From a virus: a stretch of 27,142 nt of DNA. A model generated the notes under the pieces. That model did no database searches, was not told where the DNA came from, and worked only from the letters and a program-made list of their open reading frames with translations. The translations under genes and the position numbers were made by a program. Below, one piece after another: positions 1 to 6,980 of this stretch (the stretch's first letter is position 1; each line of letters begins with the position of its first letter). The stretch covers positions 1 to 27,142 of the IMG/VR virus record IMGVR_UViG_3300048023_000408. One strand, 5' to 3'.

Positions 1-384
1 AGTGCAGTTGATGAGATTGAATTTGACCACAGCCACATTGCAGGTGGTATTAGTAAGATTAATACTGCTGATAATTTGATTGGTATCTTTAGCAGTAGAG
101 CTATGAGAGAGCGTGGTAGAGTACAAATACAATTTATGAAAACTAGAAGTAGTAGTGGAGTAGGCAGTAAGTTAGACTTGGCATTTAACATGGACAGTTT
201 AAAGATCGAAGATTTAGATGAAAGCGAGCAAGATGATACAAGTACAACTAGTATCTATCAAAAACTAAAAACAAAAAGTACAGTTGCACCAGCTGGTGAA
301 AATATTACCGAAAATAATATGGATGCAGATCCACAAGTTGATGCAACTGATAGATTAAAAAGTTTGTTGAGAAAGAGCGAGTAG
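1..384 (+). CDS. Replicative DNA helicase, gp41-like (C-terminal part)
   Basis: The frame is open from base 1 to the TAG at 382-384, so only the last 127 residues are in the window. The part seen resembles the end of a DnaB/T4 gp41-type hexameric helicase: a HIAGGISKINTADN segment, then RERGRVQIQFMKTRSSSGVG, like the late RecA-fold strands and R-x-G turn of DnaB helicases, then an acidic, probably disordered tail. Such helicases unwind DNA at the phage replication fork together with the primase. The stop overlaps the GTG start of the next gene, so the two are likely co-translated. The family call rests on a short region; another RecA-fold ATPase is possible. Confidence 0.68.
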   Translation, partial: SAVDEIEFDHSHIAGGISKINTADNLIGIFSSRAMRERGRVQIQFMKTRSSSGVGSKLDLAFNMDSLKIEDLDESEQDDTSTTSIYQKLKTKSTVAPAGENITENNMDADPQVDATDRLKSLLRKSE

Positions 385-821
385 TGATTAGATTAATTAG
401 TATAAATGAACTGGATATACTTTCTGGTGATCCAGTACGTCCACATATTCCTAAGATAGGTCTAGGCAAACAGGTATATGTGCTGGATGATTTAACGGCA
501 GTAATTTGTGTATGTTATTGCACACATGTACCAACAACAGAACAAGAATTAGAAAAATACCAAAACGAAACAGGCTCCGTTGCAGTAGCATATACTGTAT
601 GGAGTAGTAAAAAAGGCGCAGGGAGAGCCATTGTAAATAAATTAGCTGACTTAATGAAAAGTAAACAAGGTGTGCATAGACTTGTAACTCTGAGCCCACT
701 AACAGAAATGGCAAGCAAGTTTCATATTAGAAACGGAGCCACAAGAATAAGTCAATCAGACACATGTCAGAACTTCGAATATACAATAGATGACAATGAA
801 ATATTTGGTGTACCTGTATGA
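384..821 (+). CDS. GNAT-like acetyltransferase domain protein
   Basis: 145 residues starting at a GTG that overlaps the helicase stop (TAGTG). The pattern AVAYTVWSSKKGAGRAIVNKL, then a VTLSPLTEMASKFHIRNGA segment, looks like a reduced GNAT fold: a strand, an R/G-x-x-G/A acetyl-CoA loop, a helix, then the late 'FHxRNGA' strand-helix that in GNAT proteins usually reads 'FYxkxGF'. Substrate is unknown. It could acetylate a host protein or be a structural remnant of the fold. It is the second gene of a tightly overlapping run that starts with the helicase, and its TGA overlaps the next ATG. Confidence 0.5.
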   Translation: MIRLISINELDILSGDPVRPHIPKIGLGKQVYVLDDLTAVICVCYCTHVPTTEQELEKYQNETGSVAVAYTVWSSKKGAGRAIVNKLADLMKSKQGVHRLVTLSPLTEMASKFHIRNGATRISQSDTCQNFEYTIDDNEIFGVPV

Positions 822-919
822 AGAAATGTGCTGAAGTAAAGGTGCCGTGTACCTTATCTTTTATTATTTCTGATGTTGAACAACAAACACTGTGTATAAA
901 ATTTGAGTCATTATTATGA
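818..919 (+). CDS. Small ORF, 33 residues, unknown
   Basis: The ATG at 818 overlaps the upstream TGA (ATGA), and its own TGA at 917-919 overlaps the next ATG at 916. It encodes a short protein beginning MKKCAEVKVPC and ending in a hydrophobic FESLL. There are no known motifs apart from three cysteines. Support comes from the exact ATGA chaining on both sides, which matches how real neighbours are arranged in this genome. It is short enough that chance cannot be excluded. Confidence 0.4.
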   Translation: MKKCAEVKVPCTLSFIISDVEQQTLCIKFESLL

Positions 920-1059
920 GCCTATATATTGCCTGTAATTTGTGTTTGCTTGCCATTGATGATTATGCTCTTATTGTTAACGGATCCTATGTTCATTATC
1001 ATTACCCTGCTATTGCCATAAGTGCTGATCACCAATACTCCAGCATAGATATTTACTAA
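916..1059 (+). CDS. Small ORF, 47 residues, unknown
   Basis: Starts in an ATGA overlap with the 33-residue ORF and ends at a TAA (1057-1059) that forms part of the late promoter box ACTAAATA. Residues 2-20 are fairly hydrophobic (SLYIACNLCLLAIDDYALIV), and the remainder is rich in His and Tyr. It may be a small membrane-associated protein. No family is recognised. Its ends coincide with gene-boundary signals, which raises confidence that it is coding. Confidence 0.45.
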   Translation: MSLYIACNLCLLAIDDYALIVNGSYVHYHYPAIAISADHQYSSIDIY

Positions 1060-1062
1060 ATA
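1055..1062 (+). promoter_or_regulatory. Late promoter, ACTAAATA
   Basis: T4-type late -10 box overlapping the stop codon of the upstream small ORF. The last A lies 8 nt before the ATG at 1071, giving at most about a 3-nt leader. No Shine-Dalgarno sequence is visible for the downstream gene. Confidence 0.55.
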
Positions 1063-1070
1063 CTATTGAT

Positions 1071-1310
1071 ATGAAGCGTAAAACAAGATCAATTTTGGAA
1101 GAAATTAATGCAATGTCTCCTAAACGAGATACTAAGCATATTGTTGAGTCCAATGGACAGCAAGTTATCCAGACTGCTATAAATTTAATTAATCTAATCA
1201 ACGAAAGTTTCGATGTAGAAACAGCGGCTGATTTAAACAAACGTTTAATTAATGCTATTAGAACCAGAGATCCAAAAAAATTCGCTCGTGGTATTGGAAA
1301 AGTAGAATGA
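1071..1310 (+). CDS. Small conserved-type phage protein, unknown
   Basis: 79 residues, charged, mostly helical (about 30-75: VIQTAINLINLINESFDVETAADLNKR...), ending ARGIGKVE. The helical pattern with regularly spaced Ile/Leu suggests a small helical bundle or oligomer. Function is not recognised. It has its own late box upstream and no Shine-Dalgarno. Its TGA overlaps the ATG of the nucleotidyltransferase gene (ATGA), so it is probably expressed together with the nucleotidyltransferase / ligase-like / kinase-like run. Confidence 0.65.
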   Translation: MKRKTRSILEEINAMSPKRDTKHIVESNGQQVIQTAINLINLINESFDVETAADLNKRLINAIRTRDPKKFARGIGKVE

Positions 1311-2092
1311 AGATAGCAGATATACTAGGCGGAAATAAGAAACGTAAAAGACGTGGCAGTCGTCTAGAAAGAGTTAGAGGTTCTAGCTTAATTAAAAAAC
1401 TCAAAGAAGGCGGCAATATATTTCCAGACAGTGTGAGCTTTGACCATGCTAAGATTCCAGCACTAATGAAACAAATTAACAGTGTGCTTGCTAAGACAGG
1501 AAGCAAGGCTATTCCAATTGGCAGTGGTGCAACACCTACCAAAGGAAAAATAAGCGGTGACTTAGATATGATAGTTGATATGGATCAACTAAAGCAACAC
1601 TTTAATATGGAAGATCAAAAAGATCCAGTTATTAGAAAAAAGCTAAGACAAGTATTTGACCTAGCAGGATTTAATACAGGGCAAAGTGGTACCAGTGTAC
1701 ATGTTGAAGTACCCGATGGTGGGCAAACACACCAAATAGATATTATGGTTGTACCTAATGCAGAGAATGCGGCAAAGTTTCATACTCACAGTATTCCACA
1801 AGGTAGCAAATTCAAAGGTGTAAACAAAATGATTACACTTGCTAAATTAGCAAAGGACCAAAACATGTTATGGTCACCTTACCAAGGATTGTTTAGCAGA
1901 GATGCAAATGGTAAGAAAGCTGATTTAATATCTAGTAATATCGACGAGATAGCAAGAACATTATTAGGCCCTAATGCCTCAGGAAAAGATATAGGCAGTG
2001 TCGAAGCTATTGTAGCGGCATTGGGTAAAGAAAAAGGTGATGCATTGCTAGCAGACTTGCGTAGTGATCCAAATTGGAAAGAGCTTGAATAA
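1307..2092 (+). CDS. Nucleotidyltransferase (polymerase-beta superfamily)
   Basis: 261 residues. The catalytic pattern of the superfamily is visible: helix-turn IPIGSGATPTKGKISGDLDM with Gly72-Ser73 and the metal-binding pair Asp85-x-Asp87, and a third acidic residue, Asp145, in HQIDIMVV. All three carboxylates are present, so an active enzyme that transfers a nucleotide from an NTP is likely. The N-terminus (10-25) is very basic and may bind nucleic acid. The target could be a tRNA end, a protein or a small molecule. The gene is coupled by overlaps to both neighbours; the next encodes a ligase-like protein, which hints at nucleic-acid end processing. That role is inference. Confidence 0.72.
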   Translation: MKIADILGGNKKRKRRGSRLERVRGSSLIKKLKEGGNIFPDSVSFDHAKIPALMKQINSVLAKTGSKAIPIGSGATPTKGKISGDLDMIVDMDQLKQHFNMEDQKDPVIRKKLRQVFDLAGFNTGQSGTSVHVEVPDGGQTHQIDIMVVPNAENAAKFHTHSIPQGSKFKGVNKMITLAKLAKDQNMLWSPYQGLFSRDANGKKADLISSNIDEIARTLLGPNASGKDIGSVEAIVAALGKEKGDALLADLRSDPNWKELE

Positions 2093-3168
2093 TGAGAGCC
2101 AATCAATTTCTAACTGAAGCTACTACCAGTAAAGGTAGAGAGTACAATCATTTAGAAGACCTAGTTACATTTGAAGGTAGCAAAGGTGCGTTGAAAGCCG
2201 CAGAGATACTAACACGACTAGGACAAGATTCCAAAGATGTTAGCATCAAGTGGGACGGTAATCCAACTATATTTTGGGGAAGAGAACCAGACGGTCAATT
2301 TGTAATGACTGGTAAAAATGGTTGGGGCAAAAACAAAACAACCAGTAGTGGTGAACTACAAGACTTTATTATGAATACAGGTAAAGGCGAAGACTGGCGT
2401 AAAGACTTTGCTGGAGAAATGGCAGGAGTGTTTGAAATACTAGAAGCTAACACACCCGCCGACATGAAGGGATATGTATACGGTGATCTACTGTATACTC
2501 CACGCAAGCCAGTAACAAGTTCACAAGCGGGCTTACAATTTACACCTAACAAAGTTACATACACTGTTGACCCTAACAGTGAGTTAGGAAAGCGTATAGC
2601 GGGCAGTACAATGGGTGTAGTAGTACACACATACCATGATGCATTTGGAGATAAGACAGGTACTCCGATCAAAGACACTAAGAGTATCAACAGTAATGCA
2701 GTAGTTGTACTAGGACAAACGTATGTAACACATCAACCTAAGGTTGATACAAGTGCAGTTCAGGATATAGTTAGTACGGCAAATGCGAACGCACAAATAA
2801 TAGACACATGGTTAACGCCGGAACAGGGACTGAGTAGAAAAGATGCAATACTCTATAACTATGTTAACCAAATGACCAAAGCAGGTAAGTTAGACCAACT
2901 CAGGACAGGATTTTATGATTGGCTAAAAACCAGCAAGGTCAGTGCAGGACAGCAAGCAAAACTTATGGCGGGTGATACAAAAGGTCTCGACGCTATATTA
3001 GAGCTTGTTGTAAAAATACAAAATATGAAGAATGATCTTATTGACCAACTAGATAACTCAGGCGCTGATGTTACTGCTAGTACAGGCGGCGAACGTGGCG
3101 GTGAAGGCTATGTTGCAACCAGAGATAAAATTAAACTAGTACCACGTCACCGATGGACACCTAATTAA
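2092..3168 (+). CDS. Ligase/nucleotidyltransferase-like protein with KxDG motif
   Basis: 358 residues, ATG overlapping the previous stop (TAATG). Residues 51-64 contain SIKWDGNPTIFWGR, resembling motif I (KxDG) of covalent nucleotidyltransferases such as DNA and RNA ligases, with Lys53 as possible AMP-accepting residue. Residues 127-136 (GYVYGDLLYT) could be motif III. The extreme C-terminus (338-350, EGYVATRDKIKLV) resembles motifs IV and V (EGxV, KxK). The order fits a ligase fold, but spacing to motif IV is long. It may be one of the uncharacterised conserved proteins of marine T4-like phages. Its neighbours (a nucleotidyltransferase upstream, a kinase-fold protein downstream) suggest a shared role. 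Confidence 0.6.
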   Translation: MRANQFLTEATTSKGREYNHLEDLVTFEGSKGALKAAEILTRLGQDSKDVSIKWDGNPTIFWGREPDGQFVMTGKNGWGKNKTTSSGELQDFIMNTGKGEDWRKDFAGEMAGVFEILEANTPADMKGYVYGDLLYTPRKPVTSSQAGLQFTPNKVTYTVDPNSELGKRIAGSTMGVVVHTYHDAFGDKTGTPIKDTKSINSNAVVVLGQTYVTHQPKVDTSAVQDIVSTANANAQIIDTWLTPEQGLSRKDAILYNYVNQMTKAGKLDQLRTGFYDWLKTSKVSAGQQAKLMAGDTKGLDAILELVVKIQNMKNDLIDQLDNSGADVTASTGGERGGEGYVATRDKIKLVPRHRWTPN

Positions 3169-3173
3169 TATAA

Positions 3174-3743
3174 ATGGCAATACCTAAAAATGCAACATTC
3201 ATGAGAGAGAAGGGTGGTATTTCGATATACTACGACGACAAGTATTTCTATAAACATCTTAATAAAAGCAATGGTCCTTTTGATTTTGAAGCGTATAATA
3301 ATCTTAGAGATCGCGGCAATCAAGACTGGATGGTAAAAGTACTTGAATGGGATTATTACGATCATATTATAGTAATGGAAAGAGTATATGGACATGAATT
3401 TTTCAAAATAGGAAGTGATCGTCGTTCCGCTTGGAGGATGACTGCAAGTTCCGACCAGTTGTGGAAAGTGTGTATGGAATGGAGAGCTAGAACAGTAAAG
3501 GCTTATTTTGATTTTGCAGTATGGAAAAGTCAGAACGATGGTCCACTACATGTTACAAATCAATTTTTCTATCATCAGGACGGAAGACCTCATAATGTTA
3601 TAATGCGTGATAATAAACCAGTGTTTGTAGATCCAGATGGATTTAGATGGCACGAATTGTCTGATTTTTTAATGAAGCAACAAGAACATTATCATATATG
3701 GTGGCAGACTTATGTTGCTTGTGCTCACCGAGGCGGCTTTTAG
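3174..3743 (+). CDS. Small protein-kinase-fold phosphotransferase
   Basis: 189 residues. Features of the kinase/aminoglycoside-phosphotransferase fold can be read in order: a strand with Lys27 (YFYKHL), a helix-C-like Glu39 (DFEAYNNL), a hinge-like IIVMERVYG, the catalytic loop YHQDGRPHNVIM (His134-x-Asp136, Asn141) and a metal-binding FVDPDGF (Asp153, Asp155). The size is small for the family and the C-lobe is reduced. It could phosphorylate a protein, sugar or nucleic-acid end. It follows the ligase-like gene by 5 nt. The fold is fairly clear; the substrate is unknown. Confidence 0.62.
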   Translation: MAIPKNATFMREKGGISIYYDDKYFYKHLNKSNGPFDFEAYNNLRDRGNQDWMVKVLEWDYYDHIIVMERVYGHEFFKIGSDRRSAWRMTASSDQLWKVCMEWRARTVKAYFDFAVWKSQNDGPLHVTNQFFYHQDGRPHNVIMRDNKPVFVDPDGFRWHELSDFLMKQQEHYHIWWQTYVACAHRGGF

Positions 3744-3745
3744 GA

Positions 3746-3753
3746 ACTAAATA
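3746..3753 (+). promoter_or_regulatory. Late promoter, ACTAAATA
   Basis: Late box followed by CT and exactly 5 nt before the ATG at 3759, which would put the transcript start on that A. A second in-frame ATG with a strong GGAGG lies at 3816. Confidence 0.65.
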
Positions 3754-3758
3754 CTAGT

Positions 3759-4610
3759 ATGGAACAGAAACAATACACAGCAAAACAGTGGTCAGAGATC
3801 GAAGGAGGACACACAATGTCTGAAACTCCTAAAAAACAATATGCTTTCATAGGTGATATGCTAGAAAGCAAAATGTTTAGAAGCAAAGGCAAAGTTGAAG
3901 GTAGTAATGCCAGAGACATGGGAGACTTTGCAATGATGAATATGTTGGCACTTTATGTATTGTATAATGAATATGATTATGCAGTAGTTGCAAGAGACTA
4001 TGCTAAAAGAACTATGCAGTATCAAAACTTTAAAAACTTTAGAGCTGGAGGCACTGATCTTAATATTTCTCTCACCGCAGTTAGAAACGGTATGGCTGAT
4101 TCGGGTGAAAAAAATGAATTACAAAGTTCAAAATTTAACTTTAATGATATGAAGATAAAAACATTTTTAAATATGATAGCACAAGGAAAAAGTCCTACGT
4201 CTGTTAGTAGTTTCTTTATGAGATTAGAAAGAGATTTAGACATACAAAATAGTAACTATCGTAGTATTAGAAGATTGGTACAGGATTGGCCAAGATTAAA
4301 CAAAATGCAAAAGCAATTGGTTATTACAAGAATGTTACAATATTTTAGATCAAAAGCATTGCGTAGTGAATTGTATAGTTACATTAGAGATTTAGCTAGA
4401 ACACAAGGACTAGAAGCAAAGAATGCACACAATGCAGAAGGCTCACCTAGATCCTTTGGGTCAGACACACTTGCTAAGATAGCTACAGCAACAGCGGCAG
4501 TAGCTGGAGGATATGCATTAGGAAAAAGTATAGGTGCAAATGCAACTGGAATGCGAGGTGCTGAAAAACTTAATCAAAAGTTAGGATCTTTTAGTAATCG
4601 TAAAAGATGA
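3759..4610 (+). CDS. Unknown late protein with alternative start at 3816
   Basis: 283 residues from the ATG at 3759, or 264 from the in-frame ATG at 3816, which is preceded by GGAGG (3804-3808) at 7 nt spacing. The central part is helical and basic (RSIRRLVQDWPRLNKMQKQL, 165-190); the C-terminal third has an Ala/Gly-rich stretch, ATATAAVAGGYALGKSIGAN (about 245-265), that could insert in a membrane or be flexible. No family is recognised. A late promoter directly upstream suggests a virion or assembly role. The TGA overlaps the next ATG. Confidence 0.7.
   Translation: MEQKQYTAKQWSEIEGGHTMSETPKKQYAFIGDMLESKMFRSKGKVEGSNARDMGDFAMMNMLALYVLYNEYDYAVVARDYAKRTMQYQNFKNFRAGGTDLNISLTAVRNGMADSGEKNELQSSKFNFNDMKIKTFLNMIAQGKSPTSVSSFFMRLERDLDIQNSNYRSIRRLVQDWPRLNKMQKQLVITRMLQYFRSKALRSELYSYIRDLARTQGLEAKNAHNAEGSPRSFGSDTLAKIATATAAVAGGYALGKSIGANATGMRGAEKLNQKLGSFSNRKR
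3804..3818 (+). promoter_or_regulatory. Strong internal Shine-Dalgarno and second start
   Basis: GGAGG at 3804-3808 followed 7 nt later by ATG 3816, in frame with the ATG at 3759. This is the strongest ribosome-binding site in this part of the window, yet it lies 57 nt inside the longer reading frame. Confidence 0.6.
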
Positions 4611-5017
4611 CAAGCTACACAGCATATACACTAATAGATATTACCAACACCAATGAAAGTAAACTTGATAGAAACAAAATTAAGTTCTTTCAACAACAAA
4701 ACTTAAACACACTAGTACAAACAATAGGGTTAAGAAGCCAGCCCATGCATCCAAGAGTAGAGCTTCAGATGGCACAAGATGTAGCGAATTTAGGCTTCGG
4801 AAAACAGTATCAAGGACTACATACAGTATGGCAAATGAGGTTTAGTATAGAACATGGGGGCGTTTTTAGTTTGAAAGACTTATTAGACGATTGTAACGGA
4901 ATACCTATATATACTGAACTAGAAGAAACAACAGAATTACCTAGTAAATGTTTCGAAACACACGATAGCAATTTAATTAACTTATGCTTTGAACATTACT
5001 CCTATTGGCCCGTATAG
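4607..5017 (+). CDS. Conserved-type phage protein, unknown
   Basis: 136 residues, starting in an ATGA overlap. It begins TAYTLIDITNTNES and contains NLNTLVQTIGLRSQP followed by a core ending in GLHTVWQMRFSIEH. This start-to-middle pattern is familiar from small uncharacterised proteins of T4-like marine phages, but I cannot name a function. A mixed alpha/beta, cytosolic protein is likely. It is the last gene of the run that begins at the late promoter near 3746 and is followed by about 300 nt of non-coding sequence. Confidence 0.7.
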   Translation: MTSYTAYTLIDITNTNESKLDRNKIKFFQQQNLNTLVQTIGLRSQPMHPRVELQMAQDVANLGFGKQYQGLHTVWQMRFSIEHGGVFSLKDLLDDCNGIPIYTELEETTELPSKCFETHDSNLINLCFEHYSYWPV

Positions 5018-5314
5018 CGTTAACGTTAACATGCTATTTAAAAATTACCCACAGTGTTAATAAATATATGCAAGTAAGCAAAAGGCACAACATTAAGGCA
5101 CATTAAACAGGCTCCGTCAAAAATCTAACTATTTTTATCCGTCAAATTGATTCGACCGTCAAAATTTTGACCGTATCAAAAGAAAGATAAGTACTAGTAA
5201 GAACTACTAAGGCAGTCTAAGGCATATGCGGAGTTAGTCACTAGCCTCCGATATCAAAAGGCAAAGAAAATACAATCTGAACGTCCTATCGATAGGATGA
5301 AGGTAAAGTAAAAT
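5018..5314 (+). promoter_or_regulatory. Non-coding region rich in repeats and palindromes
   Basis: No gene is evident in these 297 nt. It holds: a GTTAACGTTAAC palindrome right after the upstream stop (5019-5030); a late-like box AATAAATA (5059-5066); direct repeats of CCGTCAAA at 5114, 5139 and 5156 plus a diverged copy CCGTATCAAA at 5171; a 14-nt palindrome GTCAAAATTTTGAC (5158-5171); a small hairpin CGGAG...CTCCG (5229-5250); and a perfect 14-nt palindrome TCCTATCGATAGGA (5284-5297) just before the next gene. It may be an origin-like or control region, or a long structured leader. Confidence 0.5.
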
Positions 5315-5569
5315 ATGTCAAATGGAACCACTTCGCTAGAGCGAACAAATTTAGAAGCCCACGTTGATCTTTGTGCAGAAAGGTACAAGGGATTGGAAAC
5401 ACGCTTGGACAAAGTAGAAAAAGCCGTGCTGGATCTCCATGCGGAGATGCGAAAAATGCACGAAGAAAATGTAAAGAATCATACCAACACTAATAAAATA
5501 ATGCTCGGTGCCGCCGCTACCGTAACAGCAGGCATACTGTCAACAATTATTGTATTGTTGATGAACTAA
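5315..5569 (+). CDS. Small tail-anchored coiled-coil membrane protein (XhlA/holin-accessory-like)
   Basis: 84 residues. Residues 20-58 form a coiled coil (YKGLETRLDKVEKAVLDLHA and onward), followed by a single C-terminal membrane helix, about 62-83 (IMLGAAATVTAGILSTIIVL). This architecture, coiled coil then one C-terminal helix in under 90 residues, matches XhlA-type phage lysis accessory proteins and some holins. Lysis function is inference; the endolysin is elsewhere (20115). The start codon has no good Shine-Dalgarno and lies 17 nt after a perfect palindrome. Confidence 0.6.
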   Translation: MSNGTTSLERTNLEAHVDLCAERYKGLETRLDKVEKAVLDLHAEMRKMHEENVKNHTNTNKIMLGAAATVTAGILSTIIVLLMN

Positions 5570-5575
5570 TTTCCG

Positions 5576-5583
5576 TATAAATA
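5576..5583 (+). promoter_or_regulatory. Late promoter, TATAAATA (perfect)
   Basis: Perfect T4 late consensus, 5 nt before the ATG at 5589. No Shine-Dalgarno lies between. The expected transcript start is the A of the start codon. Confidence 0.8.
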
Positions 5584-5588
5584 CTATT

Positions 5589-5876
5589 ATGAATTTAGAT
5601 GAACTAGATAGCACTAATGTGGTTGAAGCACAACTGGTATGGGCGAGGAAAGGTAATCAACTTACTCGTAAATATCGTTGTGTAGTAGGTCAACGAGCTG
5701 GTAGACTGGTAAGCAAGCCAGGACAGTGTAGTGCTCCTATTAACCTAAAGGCCCGACTAACATTAAAAAGAACTAAAGCTCGTATGGGCAAACGCATGGC
5801 TAAGAAAGCACAACGTACTAAAAGGTTTAATCCAGCAAGTAAAGCACTTAAAAGATTAAACAAACGGAGAAAATAA
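5589..5876 (+). CDS. Small very basic protein, probable virion or DNA-binding component
   Basis: 95 residues with about a third Lys/Arg. The N-terminus starts MNLDELDSTN, the middle carries RKYRCVVGQRAGRLVSKPGQCSAP (two cysteines in a compact fold), and from residue 55 on it is a Lys/Arg/Ala-rich tail (TKARMGKRMAKKAQRTKRF). Similar small basic proteins occur in marine T4-like phages, with no known function. The charge suggests binding to DNA or to acidic scaffold in the head. Its late promoter supports a virion or assembly role. Confidence 0.65.
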   Translation: MNLDELDSTNVVEAQLVWARKGNQLTRKYRCVVGQRAGRLVSKPGQCSAPINLKARLTLKRTKARMGKRMAKKAQRTKRFNPASKALKRLNKRRK

Positions 5877-5877
5877 C

Positions 5878-6267
5878 ATGAAGATAATGGATATCATCGA
5901 TGACAAGTACACAAAAAAGGACACCTGGATCAAAGACGGTGTGCTGATGTGCAGTAAGGATTGCTGTGGAGTACCAGTAAGTGAATGTTCATGTGATTCT
6001 AGTTGTAAACACTGTAATTGTGCTGAGCTCAATGAAGACGAAGTATCAGAACGTTATGGTGTGCGTGGTATTAATATAGCACAAGGCAGAAAAGATATTA
6101 ATATGGGAACCAATATGTCTAAGAGGGCTAACAATCAAGCGATAGATCAAGGCAGAGAGCAAAACATTCGAACCGCAAGTGCAACCCGTAGACAAAATAG
6201 ATTAAGTAAAAAAATACCAACAGGTATACCTGTTAGAGCAGTACAACAACAAGGGCCAGCACAATGA
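5878..6267 (+). CDS. Cysteine-rich protein, unknown
   Basis: 129 residues. Residues 24-48 hold nine cysteines in a tight cluster (CSKDCC...CSCDSSCKHCNC), which could bind zinc or an iron-sulfur centre. The rest (50-129) is Gln/Asn/Arg-rich and looks disordered, ending in a Gln-rich tail. It follows the basic protein by 1 nt, with a GGAG upstream, and its stop overlaps the next start. No family is recognised. Confidence 0.65.
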   Translation: MKIMDIIDDKYTKKDTWIKDGVLMCSKDCCGVPVSECSCDSSCKHCNCAELNEDEVSERYGVRGINIAQGRKDINMGTNMSKRANNQAIDQGREQNIRTASATRRQNRLSKKIPTGIPVRAVQQQGPAQ

Positions 6268-6488
6268 AAGCAATAGTAACTAAAGGTGGAATTTATACTT
6301 GGCTTAATGTCAGAGAAAACAGGTTCCTCGAAGAGAAATTTACTTCTGATAGTAGTTTGTCGAAAGATGACTTGAATGAAAGAGAACAATATATTGCACA
6401 AGGTCTTGTTGGCAGAGGTATATTAGAGAGAAGAATAAAGAACTCAAAAACATCATATAAACTTAACACTAACAAATATGCGAGGTAA
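6264..6488 (+). CDS. Small unknown protein, possibly winged-helix-like
   Basis: 74 residues, ATG overlapping the previous TGA. The order, helix DDLNEREQYIAQGLVGRGIL followed by a basic hairpin ERRIKNSKTSYKLN, is reminiscent of a short winged-helix unit (recognition helix then wing), with a strand-rich start (AIVTKGGIYTWLNV). This is only a pattern impression. The gene lies between the Cys-rich and coiled-coil genes of the late cluster. Confidence 0.6.
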   Translation: MKAIVTKGGIYTWLNVRENRFLEEKFTSDSSLSKDDLNEREQYIAQGLVGRGILERRIKNSKTSYKLNTNKYAR

Positions 6489-6490
6489 CT

Positions 6491-6952
6491 ATGAAGCCAA
6501 GACTCTACGATATTATCAATACTTTTGATAAAACTTCTAAACAATTAAATGAACGTGCTAATACTGATGTAGATTTGCGAGTAGCAATGACACAAAAAAC
6601 ACAAGAAAACAGTGTGAGTGTACAACAGTATCGTATTGATGTGATTCAAGAAGACTTTGCAGATAAAAAGAAAAACTTCTACAACATATACGAACATAAC
6701 GAATTGTTATATAAAGACATTGCATTATTTGAGAGTGCAATGGGAATTGTTAAAAATCTTATGCGTGGAAGAACACAAAGCGTAAAAGATATTGAAAAAG
6801 CTGATTTAGATTATAACAATGCATTGTACGAAGTTTACATGTTTAAAAGTAAATCTAAGAGTTCAAATAACCAAGACGTAATGTTAGCAAAATTAGACCA
6901 TGCACAGAGCAAGTTAAGCGAAGCAAAATCAAAAATATTAAAAAGACTATAA
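6491..6952 (+). CDS. Coiled-coil protein, unknown
   Basis: 153 residues with GAGG at 6482-6485 before the ATG. It is predicted to be almost all helical: two long amphipathic segments at about 20-75 and 90-150 (e.g. KADLDYNNALYEVYMFKSKS, KLDHAQSKLSEAKSKILKRL). It could be a structural, scaffold or chaperone-like protein. Its TAA stop sits inside the late promoter for the next gene. Function is not recognised. Confidence 0.65.
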   Translation: MKPRLYDIINTFDKTSKQLNERANTDVDLRVAMTQKTQENSVSVQQYRIDVIQEDFADKKKNFYNIYEHNELLYKDIALFESAMGIVKNLMRGRTQSVKDIEKADLDYNNALYEVYMFKSKSKSSNNQDVMLAKLDHAQSKLSEAKSKILKRL

Positions 6953-6955
6953 ATA
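6948..6955 (+). promoter_or_regulatory. Late promoter, TATAAATA (perfect)
   Basis: Perfect late box that includes the TAA stop (6950-6952) of the upstream gene. It lies 25 nt before the ATG at 6981, leaving about a 20-nt leader with a weak CGGGA ribosome-binding site. Confidence 0.8.
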
Positions 6956-6980
6956 CAATATAACGAACGGGAATAGACAC

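Noticed and set aside
3169-3176. TATAAATG as a late promoter for the kinase-fold gene
   Set aside because: The last base breaks the consensus and the gene's ATG lies inside the box, so it cannot serve that gene.
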